This document shows, piece after piece, positions 55,437-64,000 of a DNA stretch of 64,000 nucleotides. The notes beneath the pieces were generated by a model. It did not search any database. It had not been told where the DNA came from and saw only the letters and a program-made list of their open reading frames with translations. This DNA comes from Odontocerum albicorne (lineage: Eukaryota; Arthropoda; Insecta; Trichoptera; Odontoceridae), in NCBI GenBank assembly GCA_949825065.1, contig OX463864.1:18613327-18677326 (forward strand), given 5' to 3'. Within the stretch, counting starts at the first letter, position 1. Every line of letters starts with the position of its first letter. The position numbers were made by a program, and so were the translations under genes.

Positions 55437-56335
55437 CTACCAATCTAATGGTGTCAAAGATAATTTTTTAGCATTCGCAATTTACTTGCTGGGCTGTTTG
55501 AGCTCCAGCTTTTAAGCCATTTGATAAGTATATTAACTGCGCTGCAAATAATTTTCCTTCTCCCGTGATACCAACCTTAAGTCTGGTGTCCCTACTATCC
55601 TTTTCCCACTCAGGTGTGTCGCAGCTAGAGGGCAGGTCCCTTTGGGCAATTTCTTCATCGTTATACTCGAGAAAATGTAGGATGGTCCATGTGACATTTG
55701 AAATGTCATGTCTCAAAGTGATGGGGTAAAATCGTTTTTTTTTACAAATCAAATAGTTTTTTTATAAATCGAAAAATTGTTTTTCTCTAAACTGACGTTT
55801 TAATTCCTAATTTTCATTATACTGACTTTCTAATGTATTGCATGATTTGTATCTATCTTTAAATAGGTCAAGATCCACTATGAATTAATACTAATTATGA
55901 ACATTTAATTTTAGGTATATAAAAATCGAAAATCCAATTATCGTACACCCCATCCCTAGCCAATGCAGACTAACGTAGTGACTTTTGACAAACGTCACGA
56001 AATATTATTTGATTTTAACAAACTGCCAGATTTTTGCTAATTTGTAATTTGTCATTATTGTTAGTTTTATGTAATGTATTTACCTAAATAACTTGCTATT
56101 TATTATTGTAGAATCGAGACTCATATTAAAGTTGATAAAATAATTAAAATTACTGAACGTCATTACAAGGTTGTATTGGGGTAATTTGTGAACTGTCACA
56201 GGGACCATGCTACATTTTCTCAAGTATAGTAAGTGATATAAATATTAGTTTAATCTTCTACTATAGTGTAGACTGCGCTGGATGGAAACTTATTTTGTTC
56301 CCTTGAATGACGTGATTAATAGTGGGATTAAACAG
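55437..56335. repeat. dispersed repeat D, second copy split by other sequence
   Basis: 55437-55745 matches 52441-52740 (CTTAAGTCTGGTGTCCCTAC, TTTGGGCAATTTCTTC) and 56240-56335 matches the end (ATCTTCTACTATAGTGTAGA, GGATGGAAACTTATTTTG). The 500 bases between are AT-rich and look like an inserted element without recognised ends. Confidence 0.5.
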
Positions 56336-56358
56336 AATAGTGGAAATATGAGTTTTAC

Positions 56359-56510
56359 CTCAACCCAATCAGCGGAGAACTTGTCCTTGATTTCCACAAC
56401 GTATCCGATAATAGGTCTTCCTCCATCGTTGGCCGGAGCAGTCCAGGTGAGGGACACGCTCATGTTGTCATAGTCCACAATCACTGGCTTGCTTGGTGGG
56501 CCTGGTGGAT
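56359..56510 (-). CDS. bt: exon 5: first half of Fn3 domain 2
   Basis: Encodes DPPGPPSKPVIVDYDN, VSLTWTAPANDGGRPIIG and YVVEIKDKFSADWVE. It starts with two bases of a split Asp codon and ends on a codon boundary before gtaaaa. Confidence 0.93.
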
Positions 56511-56579
56511 CTGTAGAGAGAATGGAGACAATACCGTATTACATTTTCGTTTTAAACAGTATAACCTAGCGGATATTTC

Positions 56580-57000
56580 CTTTCATGCCATACTTCCTTT
56601 GCCTCCTCCACATTAGAATATCTTCTCATACAGTTTCTCCTGTTTATCTTAATCCTTACAGAACCTCATTCGCTTGGTCTAACCATGCTTTTCACGGCCG
56701 CCTTCTACCACAACTTTAACACGAGCTTGCAATTCTTAACACATTTGTTTTAGTTCACTTTCAACATTAAAAATTACATTTTATTCTGTCATGCATCAAC
56801 AAACGATATAATTTTCTCAGTGTACGCATTTCCACTGTATTTATTTGGCTCCGTATGTTGTCTTGTTGTATGTCCACATTGCTGTTGCGAACCATCGTAT
56901 TAGTGCCAATATTTGCATACAATAACTTAGTGTACCAGTATTGTTGCCTTTTGACATACGACATCACATATTTCTAACATGAGTCTATTTACTAGTTCCG
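56580..57000 (-). mobile_element. degenerate LINE RT fragment
   Basis: The minus strand 56967-56767 reads VRNSNVDIQQDNIRSQINT then VEMRTLRKLYRLLMHDRIK, the EMR-LR and D-I motifs of RT tails. Heavily mutated. Confidence 0.6.
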
Positions 57001-57054
57001 GTTCTACTCCAGTGTTTCTAAACCCATAGGCTCGATTAATGGGGCTGAAGATAA

Positions 57055-57345
57055 TTTTGTCTTCCAGTCAATCAATCAATGGCACTACAGCCCATTGTGG
57101 GCCCTGGCCTCCTCCAGCAGTCGTCACCATTCCCTCCTATCGTGGGATGCATTCCTCCAGCCCCTGATGCCAATCACGCTTGTATCACTCTGCACCCCAT
57201 CCATCCACCTGAGCTTTGGTCTACCCACGCTACGTCTTCCTTGGGGCTTGGAAAAGAGTACCTTGTGAGGCATTCTCTCTTCTCCCATTCTTGCTACATG
57301 CCCCGCCCAACGTAGCCTCCCAATTTTGATATATTTGTCTTCCAG
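57055..57345 (-). mobile_element. LINE (RTE-like) 3' end
   Basis: The minus strand, with frameshifts, reads KIGRLRWAGHVARMGEER, SVGRPKLRWMDGVQSD and, near the end, WRRLLEEARAHNG. A clear RTE-type protein tail. Region 57346-58204 shows nothing recognised. Confidence 0.78.
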
Positions 57346-58204
57346 TCACCCACTTTAATATATCTGCATTGCGAATTCGAATATGTTGAGAAACACCATT
57401 GTATATTTGTATTTAATATTATGTATATATCATCATATTTATATATGTATTTAATCATTTATAATTTCTCATAATCATTCATAAAATCAAAACAATTACC
57501 ACAAACCTATCCTTTCCCGATTCCCAAAAAGATCCAAAAATTTCCAATAAATATCTTAACAGTCAGAACTTATCCGATGAAGGAGTAAGGTGTCCTACCA
57601 TCGGACCGAAACTCCGAACAAGCTATCCATCACTTGGACATATGAATGAGTTAATTATCTTGCCATATCTACGTTTAACTATCATACATCACAGTGGGCC
57701 CTAAAATAATTTTAAGAACTGATATGTCATTTAAATTGACAGATCTTGATACAAAACTTATTTTTCTAGGTTTTTTTAATAATACGACTACAGTTCTATG
57801 ATTTTTTATTTGTTCATATAATATTTTCATTTCATTACAATTTTAATCACTTGTAATTAAGGATTGAAAAAGATAAAAGGACTACGGATTATGCATTGCA
57901 TTATCTTGTGCAACATTTAATATTGAAATCTGCGCTGATGAAAATTAAAGCAAAAAATACGAGCAGTTTTTTTTAAATTTATGAAATAAATATGTAAATT
58001 CAAAATAAGTACAAATATTGAAATCACTTTGTTTTGATGCGTTCGATAAGAGAATGCACATACATGTTTGAGCTATGTCTTTCTTATATCTTTTAATGAC
58101 ACATTTTATCTTCTCGTTCACAAATTTGGTATGTAATGTGTTTTTATCAAAAAAGTGTTTTTTAAAAAATGATTTAACTTCTTAATTAGGTACCTATTGG
58201 AATC

Positions 58205-58360
58205 ATAGATATTTTGAAGTAACAAACAAATAGCACTAGTAAGGGGGTCTATTTTTGCTGTTGTCGACCCCCAAATTTTTTTATTGGAACTATCGACCTC
58301 TAGAAAAATCAAATCGACCCCAGGGGGTCGATATCGACCACTTTGGGAACTCTTGATCTA
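58205..58360. repeat. possible hAT element end
   Basis: GTCGACCCCCAAATTTTTTT and CAGGGGGTCGATATCGACC followed by CTTTGGGAACTCTTGATC resemble the end of a hAT element. The second end was not found. Confidence 0.35.
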
Positions 58361-58451
58361 GCCATTAGGTTTAAAAGCACAGAAGTAATCCCGCAATTTG
58401 TTGTTTATTATTTTACTAAAACGGTCAAATACTTTCTTTAAAAGACATATT

Positions 58452-58858
58452 TTACCGTGCGTGAAAATATAGCAGCACTTACACACGTCACATCTTGTGC
58501 GAGAATGTCTCACCAGACACATCCAACTAAAATATAGCAACACTTACACACGTCACATCTTGTGCGAGAATGTCTCACCAGACACACCCAACTAAAATAT
58601 AGCAACACTTACACACGTCACATCTTGTGCGAGAATGTCTCACCAGACACACCCAACTAAAATATAGCAACACTTACACACGTCACATCTTGTGCAAGAA
58701 TGTCTCACCAGACACACCCAACTAAAATATAGCAACACTTACACACGTCACATCTTGTGCGAGAATGTCTCACCAGACACACCCAACTAAAATATAGCAA
58801 CACTTACACACGTCACATCTTGCGCGAGAATGTCTCACCAGACACACCCAACTAAAAA
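58452..58858. repeat. tandem array of 65-bp units, six copies
   Basis: CGTCACATCT recurs at 58486, 58551, 58616, 58681, 58746 and 58811, exactly 65 apart. Units are almost identical, which suggests recent growth. A scrap of SINE head (ACTAACCAGACCATGGAAG) follows, then exon 4. Confidence 0.95.
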
Positions 58859-58921
58859 ATTCAAGCATCCTACTAACCAGACCATGGAAGTCGTCAATGT
58901 TATGCGTTATGTTACACTCAC

Positions 58922-59093
58922 CGTATGGATTCTTAGCCACAATGGCGTCGGTGGTTTCCAGAGGATCTGATTCGCCTTCCTTGTTGACGGCCTTCACCCT
59001 GAACTTATACTTCTTGTTGGGTGTCAGCCCCTTCACGGTGAACTCCAATTCGTTGGGGCCAACCTCTCCTGCCGGCACCCACTTGCCAGTATC
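58922..59093 (-). CDS. bt: exon 4: second half of Fn3 domain 1
   Basis: Encodes DTGKWVPAGEV, then YKFRVKAVNKEGESDPLE and ends AKNPYG, the signature end of the first Fn3 of each pair. The donor gtgagt lies about 65 bp from an intronic 65-bp tandem array. Confidence 0.94.
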
Positions 59094-59269
59094 CTGGGAG
59101 GAAATAAAGGTGATACGTCAGAATATAAAGTTTACTAAAAGGTACTGTCACAAAGGGATGTAACATACATACTAAAGGTATGTACTAAAAGGTATTGTCA
59201 CAAAGGGATGTAATGAGACAGAAAAACTGTTGTAGATACTGGCGAGGTCATGTGGAAAGGGGGAATAAC

Positions 59270-60030
59270 ATATGGGTTCTCCATGCATGAAATATCTTCG
59301 GGTATATGATAGTAATACATTTGGATTTAAAATAGTTACTAATTGAATTATTACAGCGTATGCAACATTGTACGAGTCTTAACAAATAATCTCTTTATTT
59401 TAAAAGTGATAATAGTGCGACATCTATGATAGTATTACAAATCAAAACTCTTTTTCACTTCGTACGAACTTCGTAATGTGGCAATGTATGAAATACCCTC
59501 CAGTATGTGATACTCGTAGAAATACATTTGGATTTAAAATAATTAAAAATTGAATTATTACAGCGTATGCAATATTTTACGAGTATTTACAAATCATTCT
59601 TTTATTTTAAATATGATAATAGTGCGACATCTAGTATTACAAATCAGAACTTTTTTTCACTTAGTACTAACTTGGTAATGTGGCAACGTATGAAATACCT
59701 TCCGATATGTGATAGTAATACATTTATATTTAAAATAGATTATTTTGAATTATTACAGTTTATTAGTATTTACAAATCCTTTTATTTTAAAAATGATAAT
59801 AGTGCGACATCTAGTATTACAAATCAGAACTTTTTTTCATTTTGTACGAACTTCGTAAAGGTTTTCTATTTGGCAATGAATAAAATATCTTCCGATATGT
59901 AACAGATTATAATTGAACCATTATGCATAATTTTACGAGGATTGAAAAATCATAGTTTTATTTTAAAATTGATAATAGTGCGACATCTAATATTATTAAT
60001 CAGAACTTTTTTATCACTTTGTTCGAACCT
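59270..60030. repeat. tandem array of about 175-210-bp units, four copies
   Basis: GATAATAGTGCGACATCTA recurs near 59407, 59616, 59791 and 59972 with TGGCAATGTATGAAATA-type sequence between. A LINE scrap (RYWRGHVE) lies at 59190-59265. Confidence 0.8.
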
Positions 60031-60139
60031 CAAAAGCGTTCCGGATAGATCTAGGTAATTATCATTATAATTTTGTTTCAAACACTGTCTGAACATGTTT
60101 ATTCCTATTAAGGAATGTAAAGAGGTAAAAAGTCCTTAC

Positions 60140-60273
60140 CATATCCATTTTCTCGAGGGTGTATCCAGTGATGTCTGATCCTTGCCAATCATCTGGCCTC
60201 TTCCATTTGACCGTGGCCCTCTCGGCTCTGATCTCATCTACCACCAGAGGACCTCCTGGTCTCGAGGGTTTGT
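60140..60273 (-). CDS. bt: exon 3: first half of Fn3 domain 1
   Basis: Starts DKPSRPGGPLVVDEI, the usual Pro/Gly-rich opening of a first Fn3, then ATVKWKRPDD and ITGYTLEKMDM. The acceptor is gaacag and the donor gtaagg; the exon ends on a codon boundary. Confidence 0.92.
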
Positions 60274-60539
60274 CTGTTCAACAAATAATTCAAATTATTA
60301 AGTTTATTTGGAATGTTATAGTGGTAAATAATTTTTATTCAAACCATTTAATATGTCCATTTCTTGTTCTTTCTAATCTTACAAAATATTGTTTTTCTAC
60401 TCGTTAAAAGTTAAAATTAGATTTAGAGATACTTTCATTTTTATAATTATATTGGATGAATTTATTTCTTCAAATTAATCAGCTTTTATTTCATAATTAT
60501 AATCTGTATCCATTGCCGTGTTTAAAACTTAGTAAAGGT

Positions 60540-61045
60540 AATAAAAATGTAACTAGGATGATTTGTGCCACCAAATTAAATAGGCAATCTATCCTAACTA
60601 GGATGATTTGTGCCACAAAATTAAATAGGCAATCCACCCTAACTAGGATGATTTGTGCTATCAAATTAAAGACAATGTACGGTTATATGAGTCAATATAA
60701 TGAAATTAATTTTAAATAGGCAATCCACCCTAACTAGGATGATTTGTGCCACCAAATTAAATAGGCAATCCACCCTAACTAGGATGATTTTTGCCATCAA
60801 ATTAAAGACAATGTGCAATTATGAGTCAATATAACAAATCTAATTTAAAAAAATACAATTCTAGATAACTCGAAGTTTCAATCAGCCAGCTAAAACAATA
60901 CAATTATATTGTAGATAACTCAAAGTTTCAACCAGCCAGCTTCAAAAATACAATTATAGATAACTCAAAGTTTCAACTAGCCAGCTTCAAAAATACAATT
61001 AAAGATAACTCAAAGTTTCAACCAGCCAGCTTCAAAAATTTAACA
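60540..61045. repeat. two short tandem arrays of about 46-47-bp units
   Basis: 60550-60830 repeats AACTAGGATGATTTGTGCCA plus CCAAATTAAATAGGCAATCC; 60840-61045 repeats AGATAACTCAAAGTTTCAAC plus CAGCCAGCTTC. The units are unrelated. They border the LINE fragment that follows. Confidence 0.85.
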
Positions 61046-61049
61046 ATCG

Positions 61050-62200
61050 ATCTATAAGTGGAAAAGTTCTTCGAAGAAAGAAGACACACAATATTCATTA
61101 GGCGCCAGTAAAGATGTGGTTTTTAGTAAATCAAATATGTCTCGCAAAGGACAACTGAAAAATACATGGTCTTTAGTTCCATCATCCAAATCACGCTCGC
61201 AACCAGAATTCTCCACAATACCTATTCCGTAAAGGCGACTAACCACCACACAGTGGCCTGTCCGCAAACAACAGGACATACACTTCCATCTTATTCATTC
61301 TTGTAATATTAAACCATGGTTTCAAAGGGAATTGTTGGATTGATTTATATCTAGAGCCTTTATTTACACCAGTTATATCCCAATCCAACGCCTATCGGAG
61401 CCAAGTGTCATTTTTAATTTTATTCAAAAGATCAGTTACTGCCTGTGAAAAATCACTGGTAGAACGTACTTCCTTTACCACGAAGAAAACAAAAGAAAAA
61501 TCACTAGTAGAACGTGCTTCCTTGACCATGAAGAAAACAAAAGAAAAATCACTGGTAGAACGTACTTCCTTTACCACGAAGAAAACAAAAGAAAAATCAC
61601 TAGTAGAATGTGCTTCCTTTACCAAGAAGAAAACAAAAGAAAAATCACTAGTAGAACGTGCTTCCTTGACCATGAAAAAAACAAAAGAAAAATCACTAGT
61701 AGAATGTGCTTCCTTGACCACGAAGAAAACAAAAGAAAAATCACTGGTAGAACGTGCTTCCTTTACAACACAAGCTACACTTCCATCTTATTCATTCTTA
61801 TAATATTAAACCATGGTTTCAAAGGGAATTGTTGGATTGATTTATATCTAGAGCCTTTATTTACACCAGTTATATCCCAATCCAATGCCTATCGGAGCAG
61901 TGTCATTTTCAATTTTATTCAAAAGATCAGCTACTGCCTGTGAAAAATCACTGGTAGAACGTGCTTCTTTGACCATGAAGAAAACAAAAGAAAAATCACT
62001 GGTAGAACGTGCTTCCTTTACCACGAAGAAAACAAAAGAAAAATCACTGGTAGAACGTGCTTCCTTTACCACGAAGAAAACAAAAGAAAAATCACTGGTA
62101 GAACGTGCTTCCTTTACCATGAAGAAAACAAAAGAAAAATCACTGGTAGAACATGCTTCCTTTACCACGAAGAAAACAAAAGTTAAATCTTTAGAAAAAT
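61050..62200 (-). mobile_element. LINE C-terminal fragment, tandemly duplicated, with 48-bp coding repeat
   Basis: The minus strand 61279-61052 reads TGHCVVVSRLYGIGIVENSG, CERDLDDGTKDHVFFSCPLR, the HC...C-C...DH-FF-CP end of I/R1-like LINE proteins. Upstream, AVTDLLNKIKNDTW and KGSRYKSIQQFPLKPWF complete it. A block of about 165 bp (61277-61446) recurs at 61785-61947, each followed by 48-bp repeats. Confidence 0.78.
61447..62195. repeat. 48-bp minisatellite in two arrays (seven and five units)
   Basis: Unit AAATCACTGGTAGAACGTGC plus TTCCTTTACCACGAAGAAAACAAAAG. On the minus strand it reads VKEARSTSDFSFVFF, 16 codons per unit, in frame with the LINE tail DFSQAVTDLLNKI. Arrays are at 61447-61770 and 61947-62195. 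Confidence 0.93.
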
Positions 62201-62512
62201 AAGATTCTGTTTTAGATAGTTTCTGTGGAACGCTACAGTAAATTCCTCTTTATTCCATTTTCTCTTTTAATTTTATGTGACACCTGAGGTCTATCTCTTG
62301 TTCTATCTTACTAAATAATATTTTTCTACTTGTAAAATACTATTTATGTATGTAAAATAAGACAAGATTAGATTTCAGGATTATTATCAAAATAAGATAA
62401 AACCTTTATCTCCTCTTTTCTGCATTATCTTTCTGGATGCAAGTTCTAAAGTTTTGCTTTTCTTGATGGAGTGTTTTAAGAACTCATACTAGAATTAAAG
62501 GGAGATACTCAC

Positions 62513-62649
62513 CAAGAACGACAACATCGGCAATGCCTTCACAGACTCCCGAAGTGTTCTTAAGGACCAGCTTGTATTTACCACTGTCAGGTCTGAGGGT
62601 CCTTCTTACCGTCAGCACAGTATTGCGTTCATACTTGTCAACTGTTATT
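62513..62649 (-). CDS. bt: exon 2: second half of Ig domain A
   Basis: Encodes ITVDKYERNTVLTVRRT then RPDSGKYKLVLKN, the conserved D-S-G-x-Y F-strand of I-set Ig domains, and closes with GIADVVVL. The acceptor is ttcag and the donor gtgagt. The last base joins exon 3 to make Asp, a phase-1 domain boundary. Confidence 0.92.
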
Positions 62650-63329
62650 CTGAAAATTAATAACGCATTTAATAATTAAGATAATTTGTTTAATTTATTT
62701 AAATACTTAATTAAAGGGTCTAGTGGCATTTTTTTAAAACCAACCATACAAATGTCTCATAACTTTAGTATATATATTTTTGAAAATTGAATAAATGCTG
62801 ACTTTAAAAAAAATACAAATGTACATTTGTGTATAAGAAAGTGCTTCCATTTTATTAATGTTTTAGTTATTTGGAAAGATGGTTTTCTTCTGACTTGAAG
62901 AATATGCATTTGATTCCTGTCGGTATTCAATTTTTTTTCAAAAAGGGTTATGTAACATATTTTCAGTTGGTTGGAAAAAATATCACATGGCAATAAGCCC
63001 GCCAGGTTATAATATGTACAATGAAAAAGTAATAGATTTATTGAAAAAAAATATGCATCTCTAGATTCTAAATTAACAATTTTTACACATACAGTAAACC
63101 TTTCGTTTAAGCGGTCTCAATTTATGCGAATTCGAAAGAACAGCAAAGCAGCAGACTCTAGATCAATTATTTATTGCATCAATATTGCCACATGGCAATA
63201 AGCCAGCCAGGTTGTACTGTACACAGCAAAATTGTAAAACAATACAATATTGACAATGGAAATAGCTCCTACTAGAAGAGCGATAACAGTAACAATGGAA
63301 GATGCTTCCAGCGATTTTAAATACGAGTA

Positions 63330-63725
63330 GATACAGAAAATTATAAGTTTTGTAATTTTTTTCTTCGTACAAATAAATGGTAAAGTTCTCATCAAAATGT
63401 GTATTTTTTTCTTCGTACAAATAAATGGTATAGTTCTCATCAAAATGCGTTTTTTTTTTCTTCGTACAAATAAATGGTGTAATTGTCATCAAAATATCTA
63501 TTTTTTTTCTTTGTACAAATAAATGGTATAATTGTCATCAATATACGTATTTTTTTCTTCGTTAAAATAAATGGTAAAGTTCTCATCAAAATGTGTATTT
63601 TTTTCTTCGTACAAATAAATGGTATAGTTCCCATCAAAATGCGTATTTTTTTCTTCGTACAAATAAATGGTATAGTTCTCATCAAAATGCGTATTTTTTT
63701 CTTCGTACAAATAAATGGTTCTATA
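63330..63725. repeat. tandem array of about 60-bp units, six to seven copies
   Basis: Unit TTTTTTTCTTCGTACAAATA plus AATGGTATAGTTCTCATCAAAATGCGTA. Open frames on both strands follow from the period. Scraps of the SINE/LINE tail (GGCAATAAGCCAGCCAGG) lie at 62985 and 63190. Region 62650-62980 shows nothing recognised. Confidence 0.92.
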
Positions 63726-63875
63726 GCTCAATTTAAGCGGTTTCCCTGGAACCTATTACCAATGTAAATGGAGGGCTTATGATACTGTACCAGAACTTGA
63801 CCATAGAAGTGTATTTGATATAGCATTATAATGTATGATGCCATTGTATTATTTTAAGATGAAAAATATTTTTAC

Positions 63876-64000
63876 CTGTCACCATCATCCACGAAGACAG
63901 TGTCTCCTCGCATCCAGGTGACTTCGGGTTCGGGCTCACCGCCATACTTGATGTCGTACACGATAACCTGTCCCTTCTTCACGACCAGATTCTGCAGACC
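63876..64000 (-). CDS. bt: exon 1: first half of Ig domain A (cut by window edge)
   Basis: Opens inside an Ig domain with GLQNLVVKKGQ and runs to GGEPEPEVTWMRGD, the C-strand tryptophan region. It ends GTGACAG before a gtaaaa donor and leaves two bases, completed to Arg by exon 2. The true 5' end lies beyond the right edge. Confidence 0.88.

Larger units (their letters stand above)
2037..64000 (-). other. bt: projectin/twitchin-like giant muscle protein gene, internal part (38 exons)
   Basis: One gene covers the window. Translating the 38 exons in order gives Ig, then seven times Fn3-Fn3-Ig, with no stop and every junction in frame. First Fn3 domains of each pair end in KNP(F/Y)G or KNPYD; second ones end in PR(W/F)-type sequence that runs into the next Ig, which opens with (K/A)P(R/K)ID. 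This regular Fn3-Fn3-Ig core is known from projectin and twitchin, modular proteins of the muscle thick filament with a C-terminal kinase. Sallimus/titin-type genes lack such a long core of this pattern. About half of the 14 core repeats known from Drosophila projectin would fit here. The N-terminal Ig/PEVK part lies off the right end; the C-terminal core, kinase and stop lie off the left. The family is clear; exact orthology to bent is inferred from the architecture. Confidence 0.9.

Noticed and set aside
61405..62202. Plus-strand Lys/Glu/Thr-rich repeat frames
   Set aside because: Antisense of a LINE-derived 48-bp minisatellite; the LINE sense frame is on the minus strand.
63163..63767. Several frames on both strands reading TIYLYEEKN or FFFVQINGI repeats
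   Set aside because: They follow from a 60-bp tandem array; no start context or domain.
1..64000. A second host gene, defence system or biosynthetic cluster
   Set aside because: Every conserved coding segment outside the 38 exons could be tied to a mobile element or a tandem repeat; none formed another gene.

Overview
This is eukaryotic, AT-rich and intron-rich DNA, almost certainly from an insect or other arthropod. The whole window lies inside one gene on the minus strand: the middle of a giant muscle protein of the projectin/twitchin type (Drosophila bent, bt; nematode unc-22). I could place 38 exons, numbered here from the 5' side of the gene, which is the right-hand end of the window. 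All splice sites are GT/AG and all 37 exon junctions keep the reading frame. Together they give 6,496 coding bases, about 2,165 codons, or roughly 10% of the window. Neither the start codon, the N-terminal region, the C-terminal kinase nor the stop lies here.

The exons encode one leading Ig domain followed by seven complete Fn3-Fn3-Ig super-repeats: 14 Fn3 and 8 Ig domains in all. This is the repeated core of projectin, which in known family members lies along the thick filament. Most domains are split over two exons, and most boundaries between domains fall at phase-1 introns. Some domains have lost an intron (exons 14, 20, 21, 23, 28, 29, 33 and 34 are larger).

The other 90% is intron, packed with mobile DNA. 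From left to right it holds: a truncated hAT element, an LTR and a retroposon tail (1-2036); a LINE 3' end, a 114-bp tandem array, a Helitron and a foldback retroposon (3.6-6.9 kb); a 189-bp array (9-9.7 kb); a TIR element split by a solo LTR, and a second solo LTR (10.2-13.2 kb); a hAT-like element with a nested LTR-like insert and a 107-bp array (13.7-15.7 kb); a nest of repeats with a complete hAT element (16.2-18.4 kb); several minisatellites and LINE relics (19-25 kb); SINE, LINE, hAT and mariner pieces (25-34 kb); two LINE fragments, a 118-bp array and a Tc1-like element carrying a foldback (36.4-41.2 kb); an internally deleted mariner-like element whose twin lies inverted at 53.6 kb; a 2.3-kb array of 38-bp units with an 831-bp higher-order period and a second Helitron copy (47.8-50.7 kb); a pogo/Tigger-like element with a palindrome (51.7-52.4 kb); a gypsy-like LTR (54.8 kb); and a duplicated LINE fragment with a coding 48-bp minisatellite (61-62.2 kb).

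I found no second host gene. The unusual content is the intronic load: about twenty unrelated tandem arrays, several grown inside LINE open reading frames; Helitron copies whose empty site can be read in the neighbouring repeat units; repeated nested insertions into one repeat family; and a possible antisense relic of an Ig exon. The order of insect cannot be settled by eye.
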